From Methyloversatilis discipulorum (GTDB taxonomy: Bacteria > Pseudomonadota > Gammaproteobacteria > Burkholderiales > Rhodocyclaceae): a stretch of 64,000 nt of DNA. The translations under genes and the position numbers were made by a program. The notes beneath the pieces are model-generated. The model was not told the origin of the DNA. It made no database searches and saw nothing but the letters and a program-made list of their open reading frames with translations. The stretch's first letter is position 1. Each line of letters begins with the position of its first letter. The stretch is taken from contig NZ_JADMJL010000046.1 in assembly GCF_018780585.1 (NCBI RefSeq), positions 1 through 64,000 on the forward strand, read 5' to 3'. This document shows positions 8,805 to 18,461 of the stretch, one piece after another.

Positions 8805-9977
8805 TCAGACCGTCAGCGCGACCGCAAACACCGTCAGGACACAGAGCAACAGCAGGACCTTGCGCCGGCGCCCCGTGGTGAGCAGACGCGACGGCAGGGC
8901 CCGGAGCCGGGCCGGCAGGCCGTGGTCGAGCAGCGCCAATCCGCCGGTCGCGTAGGCGTCGGCCAGCGCCTCTACCGACACGAAACACAGCGTCGGGTAG
9001 CGCTTTCGGGCCTCGGCAACCAGGCTGTCAATCGCCGCCAGACTGTCCTGGTGCCGGGCCTGCCGACCGACGAAGTTCGAGCGGTGCGTTTCCAGCAGCA
9101 GCGGGCGTCGCTGCGCCCACTTGCGCGCCAGCGCCTCCAGCCCGCGGCCGGCACGGTGGCCGCGCACCGGTTCGTAATAATCGTCGCGCACCAGCGCCGT
9201 CAGCCCGGAAGCACAGCGCTGGCCGTTCCGGTAGAGCCGGCCGCTATCGAGCGGCAGGCCGTCGGCGCCGCGCCGCTCGTAGCGCTCGCCCGGCGTGACC
9301 AGCGCGCGCACGCCGGCCGCCGCCCAGGCGGTCTCGACTGCATCGTTCCAGACGAAGGTCGGCGGCACCGCCACCGCCGGCATCACGCCGAAGATGCGGG
9401 CGAAAGTCGATACCTCGGCCGTCGCGCGACTGACGATGTCGGTCCCGTCCAGCGCCCGCGACGGCAGGCTGGAGGCGTCGGTCCAGCGGCTCTGCAAGGG
9501 CGACGGCAGGTCTTCGGTGGCCGGGAAGGGCTGGCGTCGCCACGCCTGCAGCGCCGGATCCTGCGCGCAGGCCTTGTCCAGCACCGCCGGGTGATAGTGC
9601 TGCATGCCGTGCAGCTGCAGCGAGAACACGCCGCGCGCCACGCCGGCGCGCATTTCCGCCAGCACCGGCGCCAGCCGGGCGTCGTCCAGCGTGACGCAGG
9701 CCTCGGCCTCGTCCGGCCGCGCCTCGTCCGGGCCGGCCAGAATGACGCCCAGCGTCATCACCGGGTGACGGCCCTGGGCATCGGCATGCGCCGACAGCAC
9801 GCGCGCGATGTCGCGCAGCGCGTCGGCCTGTTCCAGCGGGCCGTAACCCCAGTCGTCGCCTTCGAACACCATGACCGGGTGGCGCAGGCAGGGCTCGGCC
9901 CAGGCGCGCGCAAGATCGCGCCTGACGCAGTAAAGCGCCAGCGCCCACAGCAACAATGCCCCGTAAAGCCCGTACAT
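8805..9977 (-). CDS. Membrane-anchored polysaccharide deacetylase-like protein
   Basis: 390-residue protein with membrane segments at both ends (about 3-17, and the last 20 residues after an RRRK stretch) flanking a NodB-like domain. Metal-binding candidates are Asp41/Asp42 in EGDDWGYG and His123/His127 in LHGMQHYH, which resemble the paired Asp and HxxxH motifs of carbohydrate esterase family 4. Start at 9977 is supported by GGAGG ending eight bases before the ATG. The gene is divergent from the plus-strand operon at 10164 with 186 bp between. It probably acts on a glycan facing the periplasm; substrate unknown. The DDWG form and double anchor differ from the other two deacetylases in the window. 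Confidence 0.72.
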   Translation of the reverse strand: MYGLYGALLLWALALYCVRRDLARAWAEPCLRHPVMVFEGDDWGYGPLEQADALRDIARVLSAHADAQGRHPVMTLGVILAGPDEARPDEAEACVTLDDARLAPVLAEMRAGVARGVFSLQLHGMQHYHPAVLDKACAQDPALQAWRRQPFPATEDLPSPLQSRWTDASSLPSRALDGTDIVSRATAEVSTFARIFGVMPAVAVPPTFVWNDAVETAWAAAGVRALVTPGERYERRGADGLPLDSGRLYRNGQRCASGLTALVRDDYYEPVRGHRAGRGLEALARKWAQRRPLLLETHRSNFVGRQARHQDSLAAIDSLVAEARKRYPTLCFVSVEALADAYATGGLALLDHGLPARLRALPSRLLTTGRRRKVLLLLCVLTVFAVALTV

Positions 9978-9992
9978 CGTCCCCTCCTCCGG

Positions 9993-10008
9993 GTGCGCAC
10001 TTTCGCAC
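9993..10008. promoter_or_regulatory. Inverted repeat in divergent intergenic region
   Basis: GTGCGcactttCGCAC, 5-bp perfect arms, lies between the divergent genes at 9977 and 10164. A similar sequence (TGCGA-tactt-TCGCG) occurs in the other divergent gap at 19418-19439. The shared core ACTTTCGC may mark an operator, but two copies are thin evidence. The rest of 9978-10163 shows no convincing promoter. Confidence 0.2.
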
Positions 10009-10163
10009 AGACCGGTCGCCGACTCCCGTTCCGGCCCGCCGCCGATCGTGACTGATGGCACTTCCGGCAGCGACAAGCCGCCGCCACCCCCTATCGGCCG
10101 CCGGTGCCGGTCCGGATAATCGCCGCGCACGTCCTCCGTCAGCCAGCCCCCTCGCCTCCGTCC

Positions 10164-13100
10164 ATGCCCTTCGAAGCGCGCCACACCCGGAACGTCCTCG
10201 CGGCATGCGTCGTCTATACCGCGCTGATCCTGTGGGGCAGCCTCTACCCGTTCACCGGCTGGCGACCGACCGCCGACGCGCTGGCCTTTCTCGGCGTGTG
10301 GAACACGAAGGCGCTGTCGGCGCCCGATCTGGTCGTCAATGCCCTCATATACATACCGCTGGGCATCGGACTGCGCTGGCTGACGCGAAGCTGGCCGGCG
10401 TTGCTGTCGATCGCGCTGGCGACGGCCTTCGCCGCCGCCCTCAGTTTCGGGGTCGAAGCTGCGCAGGCGCATCTGCCGCAGCGGGTGCCCTCGCTGGCCG
10501 ACTTCATCCTGAACACCGCCGGCGGGCTGGTCGGCGCCACGATCGCCGCACTGCTGACGCCGCGCTGGCGCCTGGTTGCGCGCCTGCAGGCCTGGCGCGC
10601 GCGCAGCTTCCAGCCGACGCGCGACGCCGATCTGGCCCTCGCGTCCATTGCCGGCTGGGCCCTGTCGCAGCTGTCGCCCTTCGTGCCCTCGCTCGACCTC
10701 GGCACTCTGCGCAACGGCCTCGCACCGCTGGCAGCCACGCTGGGCGATCCGGCCAGCTTCGATTTCGCGCGCATGGCCGGCTACGCGCTGGCACTGTTCG
10801 CCCTCGCGCTGCTGGCGCGCGACGCCCGCCAGCGCTCGGCGTCGCTGACGCGCTTTCTGTGGCTGTTCGTGCTGGCAGTGCTGCTGCTCAAGGTGGCGGT
10901 GATCAGTCGCCAGCTTTCGGCCGAAGCGCTGGCCGGCGCGGCGGCCGGCCTGCTGTGCGGGCTGGCACTGCCGCGCCGTCTCAAACCGGCGCGCCCGGCG
11001 CTGGCGGCGCTGGCCATGGTGCTGGCGCTGTCCATCGTCGAACTGACACCGGAGCCCGGCGCCTTGCGGCAGCTGAACTGGACGCCCTTCGTCGCCCACC
11101 TGAACAACCCGATGCAGGGGCTGAGTGTGCTGATCGACACCTTCTGGCCCTATGTCGCGCTGGCCGCGGCGCTGCACCGACTGTCCGGCGGCGGACGCGG
11201 CGCCGCCGCAGGCATCGTGCTCACCTGCGGCGGCCTTGCCTTAGGGCTGGAATGGATGCAGCAGTACGTGCCCGGCCGCACGCCCGACATCACCACGGTG
11301 GCGATGGCGCTGGCCGGCGCGGTGCTGACGGTCCGGCATCTGGCGCCGGCTGCCGGTGAAGCGCCGCGGCCGCGCTCACCGGTGCGCCCGCGACTGGCGT
11401 TCACGCTGGTCGCCGCACTGCTGCTGAGCAGCGCCAGCGCGGTGTGGTCGCTCGCACGCACGCCGCCGCCGACCGTACTCGCCTCCGCGCGCAGCAAACC
11501 GACGCTGCCGCTGCCCGAGGAACTGCAGGTGCCCGCCCTGCCCGGCTTCCGTCACGCGCATCCGCGCCTGCCCTACCCGTCGTTCGGCGATATCGCCCGC
11601 CTGCGCGCCGACAATCCGGACTACATCGCTCAGCTCGTCAAGCGCGCAAAGGGCGGCAGCGGCGATCTGAGCGCAGCGATAGAGGCGGCGGTGCTGGCGC
11701 CGGAGACCCAGGATGTGCGTGTCATCGTCGAGCGCGTCGTACGGATGAAGCCCAACTGGCGCGGCCACGCGCAGACCAAGCCGATCGCCCAGGTCTACGA
11801 CTGGCTACACGACCGCGTACCGCCCGATCTGATGCCGAAGCTGAAGGACAAGGTGATCGAGGCCTGCAATCACCAGATCCGCGTCATCCGCCTGGAGGCG
11901 CTGTCGCCGTACAACGTCTATCTGTACAACGCGCCCTTCCAGGCGCTGATGGCCTGCGCGCTGTCCATCCACGGCGACGATCCGCGCGCGGCGCCGGTGA
12001 TGGCCTTCACCTACGACTACTGGATCAACCGCGTGCTGCCGGTGTGGCGACAGATCGGCGGACGCAACGGCGGCTGGCACGAAGGCAACGAATACGTCGG
12101 CATCGGCATCGGTCAGGCCATCTACCAGGTGCCGGCCATGTGGCGATCGGCCACCGGCGAGGATCTGTTCCGGCAGGAGCCGGCGCTGCGCGGCTTCCTC
12201 GATTTCCTGGTCATGCGCCAGCTGCCGGACGGCAGCAGCGTCAAGATCGGCGACGGCCGTTTCGGCCGCCGCGCAGTGGACGACGCGCTGGCGCTGGCAC
12301 TCGAATACCGCCACGCCGCCGCCTACACGCTGTACGGCAAGCCCGATCGCAAGCCGGCCCCGACCTCCTGGCCCTGGGGTCCACTCACCGACCCCACGCT
12401 GTACTCGCCGGTCGCCGTGCAGGCACAGCCGCTCACCCATTACGCTGACGGCCTGGGCTGGCTGCTCATCCGCAGCAGTTGGCGCGACGACGCCACCCAT
12501 CTGAGCTTCAAGGCGGGCGACAACTACTGGTCGCACAGCCATCTCGACCAGGGCAGCTTCACGCTCTACAAAGGCGCGCCGCTGGCCCTGGACAGCGGCT
12601 GCTACTGCGGCTACGGCACCGACCACCATCTGAACTACCACTACCAGACCATCGCCCACAACACGCTGACGGTGACCGATCCGGCCGACACGCTGCCGAT
12701 GCCGGCGCGCCAGAACAAGAAGCCGCGCACCATCGCCAACGACGGCGGCCAGCGCCGCGTCGGTTCCGGCTGGGACCTGCACGCCGCGCCGATGGATATC
12801 GAAGACTGGCGCGGCAAGTACGACGACTTCCACACCGGACGCATGGTGCGTGTAGTCGAGCAGGACGGCCTGCTGATCGCGCTGGCCGACATCACCGCCG
12901 CCTACACCAGCGCGCAGACCGGCGCCCACAGCTTCCATCACCGCACGCGGCGGGTCGAGCGTGCCTGGCGCATCTTCGTCTATGACCGCGCGGCCGACAT
13001 GCTGGTGGTGCAGGACACGCTGGAATCGACGCGCGCCGAATTCGCCAAGCGCTGGCTGCTGCACAGCGCCGAGGCGCCACGCATCGACGGCCGGCGCTTC

Positions 13101-13604
13101 GTGATCGAACGCGCGCCGGTGATGCAGGTCGCCGGCCTGCCGCGGCTGGAGGGCGAGGTGCTCTACCCGCGCGACGCGCGCATCGTGCCGATCGGCGGCA
13201 AGGGCTTCGAGTTCTTCGTCGACGGCCGCAATTTCGACGAGAACGGCACGCTGGCCGCCAATATCGCGCGCGGCCCGTCCGACCTCGAACCGGGCGCCTG
13301 GCGGCTGGAAATCTCGCCCGCCGCGCCGGCACTCGAAGACCGCTTCCTGGTCGTGCTGCGCCCGGGTCTGGGCGCACTGCCGCCGATGGACGCCACGGTG
13401 GTCGAACAGCCGGACGGCATCGTCGCCGACATCACGCTGCCCGGCCGCCGGCTGGCGCTGCGTTACCCGCACGACCGACTGGCGGTCGAGGCGACCGTCA
13501 CGCTGACTGACGGCAGCCGCCGCACACTCACCGTCGAGGGCGAAGGCACGCGCGCGCCGGCCGCTGGATGGATAGATCAACTTCGCGCCTGGGTATCCCG
13601 ATGA
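10164..13604 (+). CDS. Fusion of VanZ-like membrane region and heparinase II/III-like lyase
   Basis: 1146-residue protein. Residues about 10-430 are membrane helices resembling two VanZ-like units (WGSLYPFTGW near the start; LTPEPGALRQLNWTPF later). Residues about 450-1146 resemble heparinase II/III-family lyases: an alpha/alpha barrel with GGWHEGNEYVGIGIG near 635, then the beta-sandwich part with HSHLDQGSFTLYKG near 790 and AHNTLTV, bearing the conserved His/Asn pattern. Such lyases cleave uronic-acid-containing glycans by beta-elimination. Anchored this way the catalytic part would face the periplasm, where it could trim or release the polymer. The ATG at 10164 was preferred over an upstream ATG at 10104 because the protein then starts just before the first helix. 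Its stop overlaps the next start (ATGA). Confidence 0.82.
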   Translation: MPFEARHTRNVLAACVVYTALILWGSLYPFTGWRPTADALAFLGVWNTKALSAPDLVVNALIYIPLGIGLRWLTRSWPALLSIALATAFAAALSFGVEAAQAHLPQRVPSLADFILNTAGGLVGATIAALLTPRWRLVARLQAWRARSFQPTRDADLALASIAGWALSQLSPFVPSLDLGTLRNGLAPLAATLGDPASFDFARMAGYALALFALALLARDARQRSASLTRFLWLFVLAVLLLKVAVISRQLSAEALAGAAAGLLCGLALPRRLKPARPALAALAMVLALSIVELTPEPGALRQLNWTPFVAHLNNPMQGLSVLIDTFWPYVALAAALHRLSGGGRGAAAGIVLTCGGLALGLEWMQQYVPGRTPDITTVAMALAGAVLTVRHLAPAAGEAPRPRSPVRPRLAFTLVAALLLSSASAVWSLARTPPPTVLASARSKPTLPLPEELQVPALPGFRHAHPRLPYPSFGDIARLRADNPDYIAQLVKRAKGGSGDLSAAIEAAVLAPETQDVRVIVERVVRMKPNWRGHAQTKPIAQVYDWLHDRVPPDLMPKLKDKVIEACNHQIRVIRLEALSPYNVYLYNAPFQALMACALSIHGDDPRAAPVMAFTYDYWINRVLPVWRQIGGRNGGWHEGNEYVGIGIGQAIYQVPAMWRSATGEDLFRQEPALRGFLDFLVMRQLPDGSSVKIGDGRFGRRAVDDALALALEYRHAAAYTLYGKPDRKPAPTSWPWGPLTDPTLYSPVAVQAQPLTHYADGLGWLLIRSSWRDDATHLSFKAGDNYWSHSHLDQGSFTLYKGAPLALDSGCYCGYGTDHHLNYHYQTIAHNTLTVTDPADTLPMPARQNKKPRTIANDGGQRRVGSGWDLHAAPMDIEDWRGKYDDFHTGRMVRVVEQDGLLIALADITAAYTSAQTGAHSFHHRTRRVERAWRIFVYDRAADMLVVQDTLESTRAEFAKRWLLHSAEAPRIDGRRFVIERAPVMQVAGLPRLEGEVLYPRDARIVPIGGKGFEFFVDGRNFDENGTLAANIARGPSDLEPGAWRLEISPAAPALEDRFLVVLRPGLGALPPMDATVVEQPDGIVADITLPGRRLALRYPHDRLAVEATVTLTDGSRRTLTVEGEGTRAPAAGWIDQLRAWVSR

Positions 13605-14581
13605 ACAGAGGATGGACGGCCGCGCTCGGTCCGGCGGCATGGATTGCACTGGCCCTGCTGGCCTGCTTCGAACTGGCGCTGCACAGCGACGCGGTACTGC
13701 AACGCTACCGCGCCGTGTTCGCGGTCGGTCGCGCCACCGACAAGATCGATTTTGTCGAGCACGCCCGGCCGTCGCTGCTGGTGCTCGGCAACAGCCGCGC
13801 CGACAACGGCATCGCGCCCGACGCCCTGCTCGCCGCGGCCGGATCGCCGAGCGGTGTGCGCGCCTTCAACCTCGGCATGCCGGGGGCCAACGCACTGGTG
13901 CTGCACGGCGTGGCCGACCGCCTGCTCGAAGCCGGCGCCCGACCCAGTGACGTACTGATCACGCTGGACGAAACGCTGTTCCAGCACGAGGACTCGCTCG
14001 GCTACTACGGCTTTCTCGCCGAGCGCGAAGCACTGCTCGACGGTGGCTTCCATGCCGAACTGTTCGGCTCGCTGCTGCGCACCTGGTATTACAGCGGCAA
14101 TCTGCGGCAACTGCGCGAACCGGACAAACTGCTGCGTTTCGCCGAGGCGACGGTCGGCGAAGTCGAACCGGTGGGCGGCAGCGCCGCGCAGACCATGGGT
14201 TACCGCGCCGGCTTCAAGGGCCGCTTCCAGAACCGCGAACAGCTGATGGCGCAGGAGGCGGGCACGCGTGCGCCACCCGATCCGCGCATGGTCGATGCGA
14301 TGCACAGGCTGGTCGATCGCCTGGTCAAGGCAGGCGTGCGCGTACACCTGATCGCCACGCCGCTGTTCGGCCGCGAATCGGCCTTCGGCCCCGGCGCCGC
14401 AGCCGGCCCCTACGCCAGCGTCACACCGGCGCTGGAAGCGCTCGGCGCGCGCTGGCTCCAGGTCGATGTACCCGCACTCGAACCCGACCACTTCGCCGAC
14501 CCCGGTCACCTGAACGACGGCGGCGCCCGGCTGTACAGCGCCGCTCTGGGCCAAGCCTGGCGCAAGGACGCTGCACGATGA
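13601..14581 (+). CDS. SGNH/AlgJ-like protein partnering MBOAT (copy 1)
   Basis: 326 residues with one N-terminal membrane anchor, then an SGNH-hydrolase fold. Block I is LVLGNSRAD with the likely nucleophile Ser65; the C-terminal block is DPGH with Asp300 and His303. AlgJ/AlgX-type proteins of this kind finish the transfer of acetyl groups to polysaccharide in the periplasm with an MBOAT partner. The partner follows directly: the ATGA overlap at 14578-14581 couples it to the MBOAT gene, and another ATGA overlap couples it to the heparinase fusion upstream. The ATG at 13601 was chosen over one at 13568 because of that overlap and because a membrane anchor follows at once. Confidence 0.8.
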   Translation: MNRGWTAALGPAAWIALALLACFELALHSDAVLQRYRAVFAVGRATDKIDFVEHARPSLLVLGNSRADNGIAPDALLAAAGSPSGVRAFNLGMPGANALVLHGVADRLLEAGARPSDVLITLDETLFQHEDSLGYYGFLAEREALLDGGFHAELFGSLLRTWYYSGNLRQLREPDKLLRFAEATVGEVEPVGGSAAQTMGYRAGFKGRFQNREQLMAQEAGTRAPPDPRMVDAMHRLVDRLVKAGVRVHLIATPLFGRESAFGPGAAAGPYASVTPALEALGARWLQVDVPALEPDHFADPGHLNDGGARLYSAALGQAWRKDAAR

Positions 14582-16005
14582 TCTTCAGCCAACCCGTCTT
14601 CTTCGTCTTCCTCGCTGCGCTGCTGGCGATCTACGGCCTGTGCCGCACGCAGCCGCAACGCGCGGTCGTGCTGCTGGCCGGCAGCCTCATCTTCTATGCC
14701 TCGTGGAAGCCGGCCTACCTCATCCTGCTGGTACTGTCGGTCAGCATCAACTACCTGTTCTACAGCGCGCTGTCGCGCACGCGCAGCAAGCGCACGCTGG
14801 TGATCGCGCTGGTGCTCAATCTGGCGCTGCTCGGCGGCATCAAGTACCTGGGCATGCTGATCGACACGGCGATCGCCGTCGCCACCTTCGCCGGCCACGC
14901 CGACACCGGGCTGGACAGCGGCTGGACGCACTGGGCGCTGCCGCTGGGCATCAGCTTCTATACCTTCCACATGCTGTCGGTGATGATCGACGTGTACCGC
15001 GGCGAATGGACCACGCGCATTTCCTTCCGCTCGTGGTGGCTTTACATCAGCTTCTTCCCGCACATGGTGGCCGGTCCCATCCTGCGCGCCTCCGAACTGG
15101 TCGAGCAGCTGGAGCGCCTCGGGCCGCTGCAGGCGCGTGACCTCAAGGTCGGTGCGCTCATCTTCATGGGCGGGCTGATCAAGAAGATCCTATTTGCCGA
15201 CAACTTCGCCGGCCTCGCCGACGAACTGTGGGCCGATCCATCGCGGCTGGATACCGCTACCGCCTGGCTGGCGGTGACCGCCTTCGCGCTGCAGATCTAC
15301 TTCGACTTCTCCGGCTACAGCGAAATGGCGATCGGTCTGGCGCGCGGCTTCGGCGTCGATCTGCCGCGCAATTTCCGCTACCCCTACATCAGCCGCAGCC
15401 CGCAGGAATTCTGGCAGCGCTGGCACATCACGCTGTCGCGCTGGCTGCGCGACTACCTCTATGTGTCGCTCGGCGGCAACCGCGCCGGCTACGCACGCAC
15501 GCTGGCCAACCTGATGATCACCATGGTGCTCGGCGGCCTGTGGCACGGTGCCGCCTGGACCTTCGTGATCTGGGGTTTCCTGCACGGCGCCTGGCTGGTG
15601 GCGCACCGCGTCGTCCAGCCCTGGCTGCCGAAGCCGCGGGCGCCGGCCGGGCAGATCGCCTACGCCGTGCTCGCCTGGGGCTGCAGCATGGCCGTGGTCT
15701 GGGTCACCTGGGTGTTCTTCCGCGCCGCATCGACCACACAAGCCTTCGACATCTGCGCGCGCATGGCCGGGCTGGCCGGCAGCGACGCCAGTCCGCCGGT
15801 GGTGCGCAGCTATGTCTGGCTGCTGACCGCGCTCACCTGCGTGCTGGTGCTGCTGGAGTCGCGCATCGTCAGCGCCTGCGCCAGCGGCCTCGACCGCTGG
15901 TCGCGGGTGACCCCGCTGCTGCGCGGTGGCGTCTATGCGGCCGCGATACTGTGTGTGGTAATTTTCGGCGGCAGTACGCAGCGTTTCATCTATTTCGACT
16001 TCTGA
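14578..16005 (+). CDS. MBOAT O-acyltransferase, AlgI-like (copy 1)
   Basis: 475-residue polytopic inner-membrane protein that moves an acyl group, usually acetyl, from the cytoplasm to the periplasmic side for polysaccharide O-acylation. The MBOAT signatures are YFDFSGYSEMAIGLARGFG and PQEFWQRWHITLSRWLRDYL; the catalytic His323 is in GGLWHGAAW. Length is normal for AlgI relatives. It overlaps its SGNH partner gene by four bases. A second MBOAT/SGNH pair is at 21742-24362 in the reverse gene order. Confidence 0.92.
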   Translation: MIFSQPVFFVFLAALLAIYGLCRTQPQRAVVLLAGSLIFYASWKPAYLILLVLSVSINYLFYSALSRTRSKRTLVIALVLNLALLGGIKYLGMLIDTAIAVATFAGHADTGLDSGWTHWALPLGISFYTFHMLSVMIDVYRGEWTTRISFRSWWLYISFFPHMVAGPILRASELVEQLERLGPLQARDLKVGALIFMGGLIKKILFADNFAGLADELWADPSRLDTATAWLAVTAFALQIYFDFSGYSEMAIGLARGFGVDLPRNFRYPYISRSPQEFWQRWHITLSRWLRDYLYVSLGGNRAGYARTLANLMITMVLGGLWHGAAWTFVIWGFLHGAWLVAHRVVQPWLPKPRAPAGQIAYAVLAWGCSMAVVWVTWVFFRAASTTQAFDICARMAGLAGSDASPPVVRSYVWLLTALTCVLVLLESRIVSACASGLDRWSRVTPLLRGGVYAAAILCVVIFGGSTQRFIYFDF

Positions 16006-16008
16006 TCC

Positions 16009-16653
16009 GTGAGCGACATCCAGCGCTACCCCGATTCCCCGCGCAGCGAAATGCAGCGCTTCGTGCCCGCCGGCGCGCGCCGGCTGCTCGACGTCGGCTG
16101 CCACACCGGCGCCTTCGGCCACGCGCTGAAACAGGTGCGCGACATCGAGGTATGGGGCATCGAGCCGGCCGCCGACGCCGCGGCGCTGGCAGCGACCCGG
16201 CTCGACCGTGTGCTCGTCGAGCCGATGGCGGCCGGCTGCGCGCTGCCGGACGCCCACTTCGACGCCATCGTGTTCAACGACGTGCTCGAGCACATGGAAG
16301 CGCCGTGGCAGACGCTGGAACTGGCGCAGCGCTGGCTGGCGCCGGACGGCGTCGTCATCATTTCGTTGCCCAATCTGCTGCACGTCGATAACGTCGCGCA
16401 CATGCTGCTCGAACGCGACTTCCGCTACGAAGGCCGCGGCGTGCGCGACCGCACCCACCTGCGCTTTTTCACCCGCAAGAGCGCGCTGCGCATGATCGAG
16501 GACTGCGGCTACCGGATCGACGCGGTCGAAGGCATCAACGAATCGTGGTGGTCGCCGTCACCGCTGCGCCGCCTCGCCTTCCGCCTGTTCGATCGCTGGC
16601 TGGCCGAATTCAAGCCGCAGCAGTTCGCCTTCGTGGCGCGACCGCAACGCTGA
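16009..16653 (+). CDS. Class I SAM-dependent methyltransferase
   Basis: 214 residues, GTG start four bases after the MBOAT stop. The SAM-binding glycine motif LLDVGCHTGAFG is near residue 25, the acidic motif follows at WGIEP, and FNDVLEHMEAPW is the usual motif of glycan and lipid methyltransferases of this type. It probably methylates a sugar of the repeat unit or a glycan terminus in the cytoplasm; the acceptor is unknown. The nearby overlaps place it in the same operon as the acyltransferase and two glycosyltransferases. Confidence 0.82.
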   Translation: MSDIQRYPDSPRSEMQRFVPAGARRLLDVGCHTGAFGHALKQVRDIEVWGIEPAADAAALAATRLDRVLVEPMAAGCALPDAHFDAIVFNDVLEHMEAPWQTLELAQRWLAPDGVVIISLPNLLHVDNVAHMLLERDFRYEGRGVRDRTHLRFFTRKSALRMIEDCGYRIDAVEGINESWWSPSPLRRLAFRLFDRWLAEFKPQQFAFVARPQR

Positions 16654-16659
16654 GCCACC

Positions 16660-17502
16660 ATGGCTGCGCCGTCGATCAGCGTCGTCATGCCGGTGTTCAA
16701 CGGCGCAGCACATCTGGCCGAAGCCCTCGATTCGGTGCTCGCCCAGACTTTGCCGCCTGCGCGCGTCGTCGTCGTCGATGACGGCTCGACCGATGGCAGC
16801 GCTGCGCTGCTGCAGCGCTACGGCGACCGGATCACGCTCGTGTCGCAGACCAATCACGGCCAGGCGCACGCACGTCGCACCGGCGCCAACGCTGCCGGCG
16901 GCGAACTGATCGCCTTCATCGACCAGGACGACGTGTGGGACGTCGACAAGCTGGCGCGCCAGGTCGACCTGATGCAGCGCTTTCCGGAAGCCGGCGCCAC
17001 CTACTGCGATCACCGGCGCATCGACGCCGACGGCAAGCTGCTGGCCGCCACCGGCTCGGGCTACGGCCTGCGCGGCAGCGGCCGCATCCTCGACGGGCTG
17101 CTGCGCGGCAACTTCATTCTCAGTGCCTCGCTGGTGATGGTCCGCCGCAGCGCCTACGAGGCGGCCGGCGGCTTCCTGCCACAGCGCGGCTTCTGGGCCG
17201 ACGACTACAGCCTGTGGCTGCGCACGGCCGCACACGCCCCCATCCTCTATCAGGCGGAAACGCTGGTGAGCTACCGCCAGCACGCCAACAACACCTCGGG
17301 CGACCGCTACGAGCAGGCGCGCGGCGACATCCAGGCGCTGCAGGAACTGTGCGCCCATCTGCGCGCAGCAGACATGACCGGGGCACTGCCGGCCGCCCGG
17401 CGTGCCCTGCGCGACGCCTACATCGGCACCGCGATGCTGGCGCGACAGCGTGGCGAGTGGCGGCAGGCGCTGCGCCATCGTGTCGCGGCCTGGCGGACAT
17501 GA
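16660..17502 (+). CDS. Family 2 glycosyltransferase (A)
   Basis: 280-residue GT-A enzyme with the family 2 signature from residue 5 (ISVVMPVFNGAAHLAEAL), VVVDDGSTDGS, and the metal-binding acidic motif FIDQDDVWD near residue 88-95. Later WADDYSLWLR supplies the likely catalytic acid region. It adds one sugar to the growing lipid-linked repeat unit on the cytoplasmic face. Donor and linkage are not predictable. It starts seven bases after the methyltransferase and its stop overlaps the next start (ATGA). Confidence 0.88.
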   Translation: MAAPSISVVMPVFNGAAHLAEALDSVLAQTLPPARVVVVDDGSTDGSAALLQRYGDRITLVSQTNHGQAHARRTGANAAGGELIAFIDQDDVWDVDKLARQVDLMQRFPEAGATYCDHRRIDADGKLLAATGSGYGLRGSGRILDGLLRGNFILSASLVMVRRSAYEAAGGFLPQRGFWADDYSLWLRTAAHAPILYQAETLVSYRQHANNTSGDRYEQARGDIQALQELCAHLRAADMTGALPAARRALRDAYIGTAMLARQRGEWRQALRHRVAAWRT

Positions 17503-18455
17503 GCGCGATCACGGACAGCACGGCACCGCGCGTGTCGGTGGTGGTGCCGACGCACAACCGGCCCGCGCTGCTGTGCGAAGCGCTCGCCTCGATCGCCGCG
17601 CAGACCTGCACTGACTGGGAGGTGGTGGTGGTCGACGACGGCTCGACACCGCCGATCGATGCCTCTGCGCTGGAAGCCGTCGTCAACGGGCGGCTGCGTC
17701 TGGTCCGCCACGACCAGCCGCGCGGCGTCGCTGCTGCGCGCAACAGCGGCTTCGCCGCTGCCCGCGGAGAACTGATCGCCCAGCTGGACGACGACGACAG
17801 GCTGGCGCCGGAAGCCCTGTCCGCCGCCACACAGGCGCTGCGCAACGCCGACGTGGCCTTTATCGGCGTAGACGCGTTCGGCGACGAGGCAGAAGACGTC
17901 AATCTGCGACAGCGGAGCGCGACACGACGAACGCTGCGCCTCGCGAGCGCCCGCGCCGGAGACGACGAATGCGTCATCACCTTCGATGGTCGCTTGTTTG
18001 CGGCGCTGCTGCTCGGCGTGCCGGCTGCATTCCAGCATCCGGTTTTCCGGCGCACCGCCCTGGATGCGGTCAGCCCAATGTGCAACGACCACTGGCCCGA
18101 ATCGGCCTGGGCGCTCGAGGCGGCAGCACGTGGGCTGCGCTGCGTGCTGGTCGATCGGCCGCTCTACCAGTGGCGGCGTGACGGTCAGAGCTATTTCTCA
18201 CAGGCCGCGCTGGCCAGCCGCATGCACGAGCACGACGTGGAAATGAAACGCGCGCTGTTCGAGCGGCTGCAGCCGGTGTTGCAAGCCGAACATCGCCGGC
18301 TGCTCGGGCGTGCGCTGGGCAACGCCCTGTTCGACCGCTGCTGGGCGACGCAGGGTGCCGCGCCCGGATTCTGGCGAGATTTCCTCCGTTCGCTGCGCCT
18401 GGCACCGCGGGCAGGCCATCTGGCGCTGCTGCTCAGGCGGCTGCGCGCCGACTGA
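17499..18455 (+). CDS. Family 2 glycosyltransferase (B)
   Basis: 318 residues, start by ATGA overlap with the preceding gene. The GT-A domain shows RVSVVVPTHNRPALLCEAL, VVVVDDGSTPP and the acidic motif AQLDDDDRLAPEA. The last gene of the plus-strand run beginning at 10164; it converges on the minus-strand TPR gene with only six bases between the stop codons, leaving no room for an intrinsic terminator. Role as for other repeat-unit transferases; donor unknown. Confidence 0.87.
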   Translation: MSAITDSTAPRVSVVVPTHNRPALLCEALASIAAQTCTDWEVVVVDDGSTPPIDASALEAVVNGRLRLVRHDQPRGVAAARNSGFAAARGELIAQLDDDDRLAPEALSAATQALRNADVAFIGVDAFGDEAEDVNLRQRSATRRTLRLASARAGDDECVITFDGRLFAALLLGVPAAFQHPVFRRTALDAVSPMCNDHWPESAWALEAAARGLRCVLVDRPLYQWRRDGQSYFSQAALASRMHEHDVEMKRALFERLQPVLQAEHRRLLGRALGNALFDRCWATQGAAPGFWRDFLRSLRLAPRAGHLALLLRRLRAD

Positions 18456-18461
18456 GAACGC

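Noticed and set aside
10056-10071. TGGCAC sequence upstream of the heparinase fusion
   Set aside because: The required GC is not at the correct distance (no GG-N10-GC), so it is not a sigma-54 promoter.
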